Shown here: in pieces, positions 1 to 11,930 of the stretch
How the letters are laid out: the number at the start of each line of letters is the position of its first letter
Numbering within the stretch: the first letter of the stretch is position 1
DNA from: Tanypteryx hageni
Lineage: Eukaryota; Arthropoda; Insecta; Odonata; Petaluridae
Length of the DNA stretch: 64,000 nt
Reading direction: 5' to 3'
Assembly: GCA_028673005.1 (NCBI GenBank)
Contig: CM054118.1
Location: 60,197,401-60,261,400 of the forward strand
Program-made: the position numbers and the translations under genes
Notes under the pieces: model-generated
What the model was told of the DNA's origin: nothing
Databases searched by the model: none
Seen by the model: the letters and a program-made list of their open reading frames with translations, nothing else

Positions 1-593
1 CTTAATGAAAGTTCTCATGGAATGTAACGCCGTATGAAATAATGGGTGCACGCTAATGGATCTTCTATTAATATACGGAGGCTAAATGAAGCATATCTTT
101 ATTGCGGATAAAATTCTCATTAGCCCGAAAATTGGTTCGTAATCATACAATGTGTTTCCCTTCTTATCCTTAATCCGTACGAAAATTCCACGTAGCTGTT
201 GCTCAGCTATAAAACAATAAGCTGAATGCTAAGCAGATATTTATTTTAAATGACGTTCCTATCGCGATGAAAACTTTCATACAGAAATACGCGAATCAAT
301 TATTATTTTAGCGAATAAATGTTTTAACATTTCCATCTCACCTCTCTCGCAAAATCCTCATTATCGTATGAAGCTTTACTTTTACTCTCCAAGGATCTTG
401 TATTCCTTTATTATTCTGTTTCTCTTTTTATAACCCTCCTATTAGCGGACGAGACGACAAACACCCTCGCCCATGCCTCGTAGCCGCTAAAAGAACTTCA
501 CTTTAACAGTCACTCCCTCTCCTTTTCCTCACTTGAAACTTACACAGAACTCGCGGCAATTTCCATTTTCATTCCCAACTGTCTCCACCAGGT
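1..593. other. No recognisable feature
   Basis: AT-rich sequence grading into pyrimidine-rich DNA after about 420. I see no long open frame, TE terminus, tRNA-like box or strong inverted repeat. Confidence 0.5.
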
Positions 594-759
594 GATTTTC
601 TTCCTTCCTTCAGTACGTTTCTTCGTCTCTGTCAACTCTCTTTTCTCGTCCTCTCTCTTTCACTTTCTTTCTCTCTCGTTCTCTCTCTTTCTCACTCACT
701 CTTTTTCTCTCACTCTTTTTCTCTCACTCTTTCTCTCTCACTCTCTTTCTCTCTCTCTT

Positions 760-794
<35 letters not shown>

Positions 795-845
795 AACTCT
801 TTCACTCTCTCTTTTTCTCTCACTCTTTCTCTCTCTCTCTTCAAA
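594..845. repeat. CT-rich microsatellite (TCTC/TCTTT/CACT variants)
   Basis: About 250 bp of near-pure pyrimidine on the + strand, dominated by CTCT runs broken by TTT and CACT. The apparent Ser/Leu/Phe-rich and, on the other strand, Arg/Glu-rich open frames are artefacts of low complexity. I see no coding signal. Confidence 0.95.
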
Positions 846-2133
846 GGGTGATTAGGTGTCTTCACCAGTCTCTCCATATCTCTATAATCTCCAACTCTAT
901 TCAACTACTCCCTCTCAGAAATGAGGGATCGAGGCCGACCGCCTGACAGACTCCGTTTTCCGCTTTATCCTTTCACCCTTTCATCCACTACGGTCTCTTT
1001 GCGTTCATCTTGCTTCCTCCCTTATTTTATAGCAACATACAAATCGTCTCTTTTCCTCTTATTTATGTGTTTTGCACCCGTACTTTCGTCTTCGTTCTCT
1101 CTTCGGTCATCTTTTTCCCGCATTTGCTGAATATTCTTCAATATAAACAATCGTCTTAATTTTTCATGTAAGCTCCATTAATTCATTCTTTAGCTCCCCT
1201 CGTGGCTCTTGTTTCTCATCAGTTTTCTGTTGCCTAAGCAATTGTACTATCATTTTTTCCTTCAGTTTCCCTCTCTTTCTACTTATATTTTCCACTTTCT
1301 TCTGAAAATTCCAATTTCTCTATGTTATTTCCCCAGCTCTCTTTTCTGATAATATTCCTTTCAGTTTTCTTCAACTTTTCCTTCTTTAACTCGTATTTTT
1401 CCTATATTCACCAATGCCATTTTTATGTGTCTCAAACGTTCTCTATGTATAATTGTTACACTTCCGGCTCCCTCTTTTTGATATAGCTCTTCACAGCTTT
1501 GTGCCAGCGTTTAGTCGTTTGTTTGTTTGCTGTAGACTCGCTTAGTTGGATGAGTTTAATTAGCTACGAAACGTGGATGGCAGTTGATCAAAGGACTCAC
1601 CGTGTCAACTTGTTACATTTTCATGATCGACTGCTAACCTTATATTATAATTGACGTATTATAGAATATTTTATGACAGTATAAGGTGGCATGTATCACG
1701 TAATTTTTATGAAAATCTGGTTACCGTAGTAGCAAAAAAAAAGATTCAATATTATGTTCCATGTAATACGAAATGTTCATTTTAGATCTGCTTTTATGGT
1801 TTAAAATATTTCGTCTCTTCTCTATTCATTTTATCGTAGAAGATTATTTTAAATATAAATTAATACGCTAAGATTAAGCATCTCGGGAAAACCTTCCAAA
1901 ATTATTTATATGGCATCTACTCCGATCCACTGATTACGTTCCACAAGGTTCGTGGGAAATATATTTAAATATCCCTCTCAACGTACCTCCTTATCGACCG
2001 TTTATTTCTTTTTCGTCTTCATTATCTTTTCTTCTTTACTCTTAAATTCTGCCGAGTTATCTAAAAATGTTATTGTTTAAAGAATAAGACTTATTAAACT
2101 GCAAGAAGGCATTATTTAATTACTAGTGTATCG
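846..2133. other. No recognisable feature
   Basis: Pyrimidine-rich to about 1450, then AT-rich. There is no open frame with recognisable protein similarity and no TE terminus I can name. Confidence 0.45.
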
Positions 2134-2149
2134 CCCGTCATATGACGGG
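2134..2149. repeat. 16-bp perfect palindrome CCCGTCATATGACGGG
   Basis: The 16 bases are fully self-complementary and G+C-rich at both ends within AT-rich DNA. It lies 56 bp left of the hAT MITE duplication. It could be a transposon-internal hairpin or a dimeric protein site; the sequence does not decide. Confidence 0.6.
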
Positions 2150-2204
2150 TGTCAGTTACTATGTGGTTGAAAAACCCGTCGTAAGACTGGTAATCCTACC
2201 GAAA

Positions 2205-2416
2205 CCATACATCAGGGATGGCAAATGATTTTTGTGTCGCGCGCCAAGAAAGTAATGTGAATCATCCGAATTTCTTTCGCGTGCCACTAGTTTACTCCGT
2301 CTACAAGGAACTTCAAATTTGTACATAAACTACAAGCTTACGCGTTCCAAGTAAAATCGCACGCGTTCCAAGTAAAATCGCACGCGTGCCACGTATTTGC
2401 CATCCCTGCCATACAT
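2205..2416. mobile_element. hAT-type MITE with 8-bp target-site duplication
   Basis: The element (2213-2408, 196 bp) has perfect 14-bp terminal inverted repeats: CAGGGATGGCAAAT at the left and ATTTGCCATCCCTG at the right. It is flanked by identical 8-bp direct repeats CCATACAT at 2205-2212 and 2409-2416. An 8-bp duplication with CAG-type termini is the hAT signature. The interior carries two and a half copies of a ~22-bp unit containing ACGCGTTCCAAGTAAAATCG, and has no coding capacity, so it must have been moved by a transposase from elsewhere. Identical duplications suggest a fairly recent insertion. Confidence 0.9.
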
Positions 2417-2656
2417 CTTAAGTAATCGTAACCCATTATTATGGATGATTACAAAATTAGTTTATTTTCCTAGTGTAATTGCCCCTTGAAATTCAACGGG
2501 AAACTTAGAGATGAATAATAACAGCTGTAATTATTGTGCAAGAGCTGGTACGAAATTTACCAAAATAGAGATTCGGGAGAATTTCTTTCTCATTCTTGTT
2601 TTCTGCAATGATGAGCCCCTTGTCAAAAATGAAGTAATAATAATAAATAAATAATA

Positions 2657-3050
2657 ATATTCCCTCCCTCTCGCCGTCCTCTCCCTCCCTCTCTCCCTCC
2701 CTTCCTGTCTCCCTCCCTTCCTCTGTCTCCCTCCCTTCCTCTGTCTCCCTCCCTTCCTCTGTCTTCCTCTCTTCCTCTGTCTTCCTCCCTTCCTCGGTCT
2801 TCCTCCCTTCCTCTGTCTCCCTCCCATCCTCTGTCTCCCTCCCTTCCTCTGTCTCCCTCCCTTCCTCCTTCTCCCTCCCTTCCTCCTTCTCCCTCCCTTC
2901 CTCCGACTCCCTCCCTTCCTGTCTCCCTCCCTTCTTCTGTATCCCTCCCTTCCTCTCTCTCCCTTCCTCTCTCTCCCTTCCTCTCTCTCCCTTCCTCTCT
3001 CTCTCCCTTCCTCTCTCTCCCTTCCTCTCTCTCCCTCCCTCCTTCACTTT
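2657..3050. repeat. Polypyrimidine minisatellite, ~18-bp unit
   Basis: About 390 bp of tandem CCCTCCCTTCCTCTGTCT-like units (18 bp), grading into CTCTCTCCCTTC at the right end. On the minus strand the 18-bp period makes a long repetitive Glu/Gly/Arg/Thr open frame (6 residues per unit). This is a by-product of a period divisible by three, not a supported gene. Confidence 0.93.
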
Positions 3051-3402
3051 GCCTCTCTTTTATCCCACCTCACCCCTATCTCATTCCCTCCTGTCCCAAT
3101 CCATAGCTCTCCCTCTGTTTCTCCGTCTCCGTTTTTATCTCTTGCTTACTGTCCTTTTCTAATTATATACCTCCTTTACCCTCTATGTACCTTCCATTCA
3201 ATGTTCCTCCCATTCTATATTTCTCCCCACATTCCCATCTCTCTTACTCTACATCTATATAGTCGTTTAGGTAAGCAAAAGAATCCAAACTAAATCCCAG
3301 TCCCATTAAGATTACGGAATTTCATGAAAAATCCTAAGATAATTTAAGGAAATATATGCACTCGTATATATTACATGTACGCGGGTTAAGACAACAATTG
3401 AT
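3051..3402. other. Pyrimidine-rich flank, no gene
   Basis: Decaying CT-rich sequence to about 3260, then AT-rich unique-looking DNA up to the SINE-like repeat. Nothing codes. Confidence 0.5.
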
Positions 3403-3795
3403 CCTCGAAGTTTAACAATGACGTGGTCGGCAAGGCAATATCCCGTTTAAAAGCCAATATTTTCTCAAAATATGTTATTTAAATGTTTTAAATGAGAGAT
3501 TTCGAACGGTAGGCGGAAAAAGATGAATAGAATAAGAAATTAATTTTCCTAAAACATAGTTCAAATTGGAATACCGTAAGTAAATTCTTTCAAATTTGAA
3601 TTTCCAAAGTAAAGAAAGCACTTTAAAAAGTCGCTTTTTACGTGTTACCTTACGGGAAATGGAAATCGTCCTCCTGGAGTCGAACCCGGGTCTTTTTTCG
3701 GATTTTATTTTAGTTATTTAATTTTTATTTCTGAAACAAACGTTTCTGTCAAATTTTAACCCTCCACCCAATCGGAAAGTTTGTTAAAAACGCGT
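3403..3795 (-). repeat. SINE-like repeat family R1, copy 1
   Basis: About 390 bp that match 48302-48690 end to end, in the same orientation. Shared blocks include GTTTAACAATGACG-type, TTTTACGTGTTACCTTA and CGGAAAGTTTGTTAAAAA. On the minus strand at 3687-3676 both copies have a pol III B-box-like GGGTTCGACTCC, as expected of a tRNA-derived SINE. The copies differ by many substitutions and small indels, so both are old. A clear A box is not visible. Confidence 0.75.
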
Positions 3796-4010
3796 TAAAA
3801 TGTGCTATTGATGACGTTAGCGTTAGGCACAGGGTAAGGCTTTTATTAATAGAGATTCTAACTACTTCATAAACAACGTTTAACGACCTTCTACAATGAA
3901 AGCAACAATGACAACTAAGACAAACGAATATCGCAATGCCCTCATCAGGAGTCGAACTCGCGATCCTAGTAATGGAAGCTAAACACACTAACCAATAAGT
4001 GTCATTTTTT
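3796..4010 (-). repeat. tRNA-derived SINE head (second tRNA-like unit)
   Basis: On the minus strand a tRNA-like module has a possible A box (TTGGTTAGTGTG, about 4000-3985) and a B box GAGTTCGACTCC at 3959-3948, with spacing close to that of a tRNA gene. The cloverleaf is not intact, so this is a SINE head rather than a functional tRNA. It directly abuts the R1 copy, so the two may form one composite SINE or a nested pair. Confidence 0.6.
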
Positions 4011-5247
4011 GTAATGGAAGTCGTTGATTACATTTAATATTTTCCATCAATTTTTTATAATTTACATTTATAATTTTAATTACCTTTTTAATGACAGAAA
4101 AGTAAAATTCCTTATCCCAACAAAATCAAACTTACCTATACTTAGTTGGCTTTTTTGGTAAAATGGCGCTTCTTGGCCATACAACATTCAGCCCAGTATG
4201 TTGAGAGTAAAAACTAGCACGTTATTTGAACTTTTGTTTCTTCATGATAGAAATTCATGAAATGATGGCTCATTGTCGGTAATAATAATACATTGACAAA
4301 AAGAAATGATTTATGAATGTTGAATTTAGGACAAATTAAGAAAAAGGATTGAAATGTTTAGCTTTACTTTATTCCTTTTACTTTTGAGAAAAATTCTCTA
4401 TAGAAGAACGTCCAACAATATGTGATTATCAGGCATATATTTAACTTACGAACTCCGTATTACTACCATACGCACATAACGGCACATTATTAGATTATAT
4501 GCAAAAGCATTTATCTTCAAGTGAAGCTGTTTTACGAATCAATTTTCAGTAATAACTATTCTATTAACTTTTAATATTATTGTAAAAAATTACGATTAGT
4601 TATTCTAAAATTTAATTTTAATATTTTTTTAAAAAATCTTGTTCAGTATCAAGAAGTATCATTCTCTGTACCATTGTTAAATTAAGTTTCGATCCTTGTT
4701 TATTTGCTGTGACTCCGCACGCACACTACTCTTAGTTAGTGTCAACTTAATAAAAGTAATGCTTGGAGGTTCGTCACAGATTATTTATTTCATTATTGCC
4801 ATAAATATATGCTCAGCTTATTATATCTGATAAAAATTTAAAAAATCACATAGAACAACATTACACCTCTCGTCTTTGTCATCTGTTGGCTGCCACGCTA
4901 TCAATATCCAGCGAGAAAAATTCCGGGTACTTGTCGCTATGCAAGCGCGCGAGCTTCAAAACCTTTCTAAGTTACCCCTCCGATGTAGTTCTTAAATAAA
5001 TTATCGTCAAGGCATAGGTTTTGGTAGAGGGCTAAGAGGTAGCGTGGCAGAGAGAGGGAGGGAGAGGGCGTTGAATTGATGATGTTTTTGGTGGTGGAGG
5101 GTTTTAGAGTATTGTCGTAGTTCGCGAGCGCTTGAGGGAAATGCTGTGTGTGCAGTTGTTGAGAGCGTGATATAAGGGCGGAGAGAGTAAAAGAGCACGG
5201 ATAGAATAAGCGAATATAAGCTTACATTTGTTCGTTGGATGAAAAGC

Positions 5248-5370
5248 CTATGGATGAACCGATAGATGTGTGGGGGGATGGATTAACGAGGAGACCAGAG
5301 CTTGAGATAAATTGGCAAGATTACAGAAGAGAATAGAATATAACTTAAACGGATATGGTAATTCGCGTCA
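5248..5370. repeat. Diverged direct repeat, copy 1
   Basis: Resembles 7438-7555 in the same order. Shared blocks are GCCGATAGA/ACCGATAGA, then GAG(G/A)ACCAGAGCT(T/G)GAGATAAAT, then AATAGAAT(A/T)TAAC and GATATGG(T)AATTCGCG. It is an unnamed dispersed or segmentally duplicated repeat with no coding signal. Confidence 0.65.
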
Positions 5371-7437
5371 AAGCTACAAAATGCGCAACAAGGGGCTACG
5401 AAACGAAGTGTGATTACGTCAAACGAAGGCCTCATATGTCGCCGTCCGACGTGTTAGTACGTCGAGTGTCATTTCTAGATTACTTTATTTTTTGCCGCGC
5501 TGAAATTTCTTCAATCTTAAAATCCTTGATATATTTTAAAAGAGAAAGTATTGTCTTTAATAACCTTAATTTGTTCATCAATAATTATTTTATTTCTTGT
5601 TTTTTGTAACGAGTTGAAATTTTGTGAATAAAATTTTTGTTGTCACGCGAATGGTGTTATTCTTTCCTTTGGAAAATCGAAAAGAAATGCTAAGACAAGT
5701 CCTATTTTGAAGCTAAGATCCTGCTTAATGAAAATAATATCAGACTATATTTTTTATAATTATTACCACTCCATTGCCCTGTAGGGTTTTATAATTACAT
5801 TGACGAGACGAACCTTATTTCGACATGGGGGCACTGCGAAGTGGAATGACATATAGACGATGTTTATGAGAACCTCTAGGTCACTTATCTGACCTTAAAC
5901 TTGTCTCCGGAACATATGCACTTCCAAACCTCAGCTGTTTATGAGAGCAATATAGTGTGTGATGGAGCGAGAGTAGGAGTCTTCTCTTCACGTCGCACCA
6001 AACAGATTTGTATATAGAAATGCTAAAAGAGCTCCTACTAATTAATTTATTATTATTTGAGCAGATCAACTCGTAAAAAGACCGTGTTCACTTTTGTAAG
6101 AGCGATGAAGATGCGAATTAAAACTTCGCTGTGAGTGTAATAACAGATAGCAAGTTAATTCCTGTAAAAAATCATTATTGAGGATGTGAAGTTACGTACG
6201 TTTACTTATTAAGAATTTTTATGCTGCATTTTATTATGCATTCCGCATTATACATTCTGAAAATCGGAAAATATCATAAAAGTTTAAAAATTTTTTTAAC
6301 ATTTTTTTGTATTCTGCGTATCTCATCCTTATACATATTACGTCATATTTCGGCTTCTATAGAATGAAAATTATCTTATGTGACTTCTGTAATGATCCCA
6401 AATAATGACAAAGTAAACCACAAATTTATAAAAATTATGGACTGCCTTTCAAAAAATAACAATCCTAACATTTATCTCAAAATTTTAAGACGAGACAAGA
6501 AAAAGTTGATTTGCGGGAAAATATTTCCCTATTTGGTTCATAAGTGTACGTTCAACATATGAAATTTCAGATTATTTGACATATATCTTTGTAGATGATG
6601 CTTTTTTGGCCAGTTCGCAGGGAAAAAATAAATTCTTGCCGGAATAAGTTCACATCTGGGATTTAAACGAAATTCTGTCTCTTTATCGATTCCTGACTCC
6701 TGAAACAAGTTAAGCATCTTCTCCCGCCTAACTGGGTGACGCATTTTATTGGGTGATCTCTTTCTGACGATGCTTGCAGAAATCTCCTCCTCGGCAGTCG
6801 CCCATATTTATGCTAAGGGAGCATAACCGTCTCACGATGAATTCAGCGAACACAAATAGGAGATTCCATATTATTCCGGCAAAAGCATATTTATAAAATG
6901 ATAGTTAACTTCTAATGACAAAACTGCTTATTTGAATAACAATAATAAATTTTAAAAGTACAGCTTTGATAATATAAAAATGTGACGTGATCTCAATCGT
7001 CAAATTACTTCGCGCGTATATTTCGTAGAATTCCTCGTCTTATGCGAGTATAAACGTAAACTCGAGCGTGTTGTTGTGAATTTACTGTCAATACTTGCAG
7101 TTTATATAACCTGTTCAGAAATCCACATGTAACACTCGCAGTCCCTTTTTCTTACCGACATTTTGGGAAAAGTGTGCGCGGTACGTAAAAGACTAAATAC
7201 GGTATATGAAATCGCTGGACAGTGTAGATCGGGATCGTTGTGCCATCGCTTTTCTCCAGCAAAGAGTTTAAGATAGGGTAAATTTTATAGTTTTAACATG
7301 TCATGTTTTGCATAAATCCTCAAAACATTTTATAAAAACCCAATAGAAGGGTGAAAAGTTACGAGCTTTAATATAATTTTGCAATTTTTGCGCCTCACAG
7401 GCTGGATTTAAATGAATGTCCTCCGGACTTTAGGGTT

Positions 7438-7555
7438 TAAGGATGAGCCGATAGACGCGCGGCGGAAAGAAATGCGAGGATACCAGAGCTGGAGATAAAT
7501 AGGAATGCGTGCAAAAAGGAATAGAATTTAACAAAGCCGATATGGAATTCGCGAA
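7438..7555. repeat. Diverged direct repeat, copy 2
   Basis: Second copy of the block at 5248-5370, about 2.2 kb downstream and in the same orientation. Aligned by eye over ~115 bp with scattered substitutions and indels. Confidence 0.65.
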
Positions 7556-7815
7556 ATAAATAAAAATAAAATGGGCGACGAAGGGCAAGGAAACGAGAGG
7601 GATTAGTCGGAATGATGGAATATTTTGGAATGATATTTCACGCTTTCGTTTGTGACTGAGCGAGGTATAAAGGGGAACGGCTTTGGATCTAGTTTTATAG
7701 GCAAGGGAAGCATGGTAGAGGATAAATGAAAAAGGGTGTTTAGAGAATCGATGCCCGGAAAGTACAATTTCGTCGACCTTCCTCCTCCTTTCTCGCACCA
7801 TACGCTCTACGTCCA

Positions 7816-7817
<2 letters not shown>

Positions 7818-7897
<80 letters not shown>
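7818..7897. repeat. (AT)n followed by (TG)n microsatellite
   Basis: About 60 bp of uninterrupted AT dinucleotides, then about 18 bp of TG. Pure runs suggest recent expansion. The compound AT/TG tract abuts a Tigger-like terminal sequence at 7898. Confidence 0.98.
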
Positions 7898-7965
7898 CCT
7901 CGTTATTCGTAGTGGATGCGTTCCTGAGGATCACGACAAACAACGAGGCCGACTAACCTATTGAC
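7898..7965 (+). mobile_element. Pogo/Tigger-like terminal fragment
   Basis: The sequence GTCCTCGTTATTCGTAGTGG followed by ATGCGTTCCTGAGGATC resembles the start of many animal Tigger/pogo MITEs. It also resembles the better-preserved end at 29660 (GTCCCTCTCCAACCGCAGTGG then ATACGTTCCTGG). The outermost TIR bases are missing, apparently replaced by the AT/TG tract, and no right end was found. Confidence 0.45.
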
Positions 7966-10900
7966 TTACGTTTAATACACGGAGGATATGTTCCGACAAA
8001 TTTTTCTAAAATGAATTATTTGACAAAATGTTATCCATTAAAAATATTAAATCTTTACAAAATACATTAAGGGGAAGGAAGAGGAGGAAGCACGACTCGA
8101 TTTCTAATTTTCGTTGAGAAGGATTCGAGGTTGATTGTGGATAAGTCAAGCTTAATTTTCAAAGTCGTAAGCCTCACACTATCGTTTAAAATTTAGACAA
8201 AAATCTATACGAAATCATCTTGAAAAATATCATAGGTTTGAAACGCCACGTTATAGGCGGGCTTGCTTTCCTCAAATCTTTCAGCGCTCGGAGATTCTCC
8301 AAACCAGAAGGATTTTAGTTTTCATTCCTTCGTATGTTTTTTCTAAGCAAGCGAGTCTTTAGCGTAATGTTGTTTTATAATGAATAAGGTTGCCTTTTTT
8401 GTGTTAATATTTTAAGCAACTAAGGAGAAAGCTGCGGAAGCAGACAGTAAATGGCGTTCATTTATTGAGACAGACGTACAAACAGAGAAAACGTGCACAA
8501 CGAGACAATGCTGAATCGATTGACGAAAAAGCGAAATCTCTATCAGATTTTGTTTAGGAGTTAACGCGCCAGACGGACAAACCTATCGCATACGCGGATT
8601 TAAAAAAACAGCCCAAAATTGCGAAAGTGATTTATTTTCAAACGAGTGACGAAGGAGTTGCTACGCTGTTTTTTCATGTTGACATCTGATAAAAAACGGA
8701 TATCCGCGTGTTGCGTCGTAGAGAAAGCAGTCCTCGCACATAATAATCCGTTGCCAAAATAACGCATACTCTCGAAAACGTCGAGAGAAAGCAAAGTATC
8801 TGCTTATGCAACGCCTACTATCGCGACGCGAACGAGAAACAGAGTTTTCGAAGCCGCCTTTTTTTAAGGAGTAATTAAAATAACGGTCATCGAAGGGAAT
8901 CAATCTCGCCTTGTTTTTTTAGGCGGTCGCGGACCGTGATGGCTTTCGTTTGTTTTCAGAGGGAAAATTGGTTTCGGATTCTGGGAAAGGGAACTGAGAG
9001 AGAGCAAAAGTCTGGGAGAAAGTTTATATTACATCGTCGATGGCATTGTTGTTAAAGAAAAAATAAGCTCGATATATAAAAGCAGTTCAGTCAAATTTTA
9101 CGAGTGTAAAGAAAATTAATTTTATCAAATAAATAATATTTTGACCACGTTTGAGTTAAATTCCCTCTCAGTCCAATTGAACTTTAATCGTCCTTTAATT
9201 AATTGTCAATTGCTGTTTTAACCCGAGAAAAATATGAACATTGAGTAGCGCAGAAATAGCGCCTCCGTTTTGAAGAGTTAAAATGCTGAGTAGAGATATG
9301 AAAATCTTACAACTAAATGGAAACAGATGACATTAAATACTATAAAACTTTCATTGAAATAATCATGTTGCAAACATGTTTTGGGAGTACAACGATATCA
9401 AAATATCCGACTTTATCCTTTAAATGTCCTCGTTTTATTACCAGCTGCTTACAAATTTCCAGGTAATTTTGGACGATGAAAATAAGATCCATATATTAAG
9501 AGACCTAGCCATACAAAGCTTTAAATAACTTTTCTCAACAATTTCATTTTTCATTCTTCTATCCGGTCGCGGTAAACCATGATGTAAGCTTTAAATCCAA
9601 TTGTCATATCAAATACCATCTTTGTTTCCCTCGAGCCATCCAAACCTTTCCATTGCTTACGCATCAATCCAGAAAAGTTATTACTCTCGCATCTTTCTTC
9701 CTTGCCTCTGGAACCTTCTCCCACGACTTTTACGATAATAATTTATTAGCTTGGTGAAACGCTGAGATGGCAACCACCTGTATGTTGCTACATTCCTTCA
9801 AATTTAGGGTAGAAAAGCGGTTGCTGGTGAATTCCCTATGCATGACAGCGATGAATGAGTTTAAAAAAAGATATTTCTGTGGCCCTATTCGCAATTTCGG
9901 ATTGAAAATTCGACAGCCCCGAGCATGGTCCCAGGGTCGCACGTCGTCTGTCAGAACGTGAGCGGGCGAGGGGCGATGTTGAGCCCAAGGTCTATCTCTA
10001 TTCTATTTCTCCTTGCTCCTTCCTCTTGAGTGTTGCAGATGGTTTGGCAGGAAGCGAGAGAAAGAAACAGAGAGAGAGAGAGAGAGTGAGCTGTGGTGAA
10101 CTCGGATCACACTTCTCGAGTTAACGCCCTCGACACTAATGGACTTACAGTGTAATCTGAAGCTTCCGACTGAATTAGCATCGCGAACTACTATTTAATC
10201 TTTTGATTAGAGCTCCCCTTAAAGTCACACCTAGCAAAAAAAGAAATTCTCTCACCTAGTATCTGTAACAGACAAAATTCTCCGAAAAGTGAGCAGCTCA
10301 GTTTTCGATAATTAAGGAACAATTGATTTGGAAAGTTAGACCGTAAACCTGCCAGACCGTGAGGTAGAGCCTTGTATTTTATTAACGGCTTTAATGCATG
10401 TCTCATCTTCTCCGTTTTCGTGTAGTGTAGTTTTCCTGAGCGTCGTCGCCATTTTTCCATTCCTTCTACCGTCATTCACTGATCTTCACCGCGTAATATT
10501 CACGCATACCTCTGGGTGGGGAAACTTAAAAAAAAAAAATTAACAGGACACGAACTTTGCACACGTTGACCGGCGACCTCCGCGACTGGCTAAGCTTTTT
10601 CATTTTTTGTGCTTCCGATTTTCAACGCAGCGTGGTGCAAAAATACCGTTCAAAAACTTCCCACCGGAATAGCTGCACACCTCCTTAAGGGAAAGAACTC
10701 TTGTACGCGTCCGCATTCGTCCTTTCGGAATCGACGAACAAAAAAAACCTGAAAGGAAACGAATGCGAGATTTAAGAAAACGTTCGAAAGTTAAGCTTTG
10801 AGCTATGATTCATTTCAATCCTGGAACGTGCCTGGATCAATCCCGGTGTGCCACCCCGGTCTCGTCATTTTTTCCGCACGGCAAAAAATATCCACGGAGG

Positions 10901-11818
10901 TGGAATTCCTCACCCATTTCTCCCCGTCGTGATTGTCGAATATCACCTCTTCGAATCGAATGAGGGTGAATATCGCGGCGGAAGTGCGATCGAACCGATA
11001 AGCGCCGTGTCGCGGGATTAGCACAAAGGGACGTGGCGCACGCGTGCCCTCTTCCGCTTAGATGCTATCTTTCCCGCTGCACGAAACATCTAGGTCGCAC
11101 GAAACGACGAAAAATGTATAATCCAGAATCTCGGAATAATTATCGATACATGCTATCACGCTGCTATTGGGCGCAGAAGCAGTCTTCGAAATTTTGGAAT
11201 TATCCCGTATATGTAAATGTTTTGTGTAGCAAGTAAAATTTTAGAAACTCCACCCAAGTGTCTTCTCTCAACGCCTGATTTCGAATCCAAAGTTGAGGTT
11301 TTTGCTTTTCTAATATCTTTATAAGGTTATCTTAGTAAATCTTCGTGTTACGATCGTTTTGGAAGCAAAAATATTGAAGATAATTAATGGAGTGTATTAT
11401 ATGACATTGTTTTGAATAATTATTGCGCCGAGATACCTGTAATTTTCAGTTCCGCAAATTAAGCTGTTATTGGCTGAAAAGTTACGAGGAAATTTAAGCA
11501 TAATTACATAAATAATTATGCGTAAATTAATTGAACACTAATTAATTAGTTTTTTGTGAAGATTGACACAATTAAAAATCCTATACTGTGCGGAGGATAT
11601 TCTGTCGAAAACGTTCCTGGCACATCGTAGAACATATAAACGAATTTTCCTTTTTATCGTGAAAAACACTCATGCAATCTTGAGAATATTTACACATTTC
11701 AATCAGTGTTTTTCTAAAATTCATATAAAGGATACGTATTTGCGTTTCAGCTCCCCAATCTCTTATGTTATAAGAAACCTTACTATAGCATTTGCGCTAT
11801 ATACGTAATGTGAAAAAC
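7966..11818. other. No recognisable feature
   Basis: About 3.9 kb with only short unrelated open frames and a small (GA)n run near 10067-10087. No TE terminus, tRNA or conserved protein motif was found on either strand. Confidence 0.45.
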
Positions 11819-11930
11819 CATCTGCAACATAACAAAAGTGGAATACTCCTTTAGCCAAAGGCTAAAGGAGTATTCCACTTTTGTTAGTTTTGGCCAAAGT
11901 TATTGAGCTACTATCAATCATCTGCAACAT
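11819..11930. mobile_element. Small insertion: perfect 26-bp palindrome inside 12-bp direct repeats
   Basis: Identical 12-bp direct repeats CATCTGCAACAT lie at 11819-11830 and 11919-11930 and bracket 88 bp. Inside, 11831-11856 and 11860-11885 are perfectly complementary 26-bp arms around an AAA loop; each arm carries AAAGTGGAATACTCCTTTAG. The direct repeats look like a target-site duplication. The arm sequence recurs, with one difference, beside the hammerhead-like motif at 60.7 kb (60707-60733). This suggests the insertion is two inverted terminal fragments of that same element family. Confidence 0.8.

Larger units (their letters stand above)
4011..7817. other. No gene; contains a duplicated ~115-bp block
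   Basis: 3.8 kb of AT-rich DNA with a GA-rich patch at about 5048-5068. The open frames here are short and match no family I know. The one structured item is a diverged direct repeat (see 5248-5370 and 7438-7555). Confidence 0.5.

Noticed and set aside
592..855. Long Ser/Leu/Phe-rich open frame
   Set aside because: Produced entirely by a CT microsatellite; no non-repetitive coding part.
2505..3047. 180-residue Glu/Gly/Arg-rich open frame on the minus strand
   Set aside because: An 18-bp repeat keeps the frame open; no start context, no family resemblance outside the repeat.
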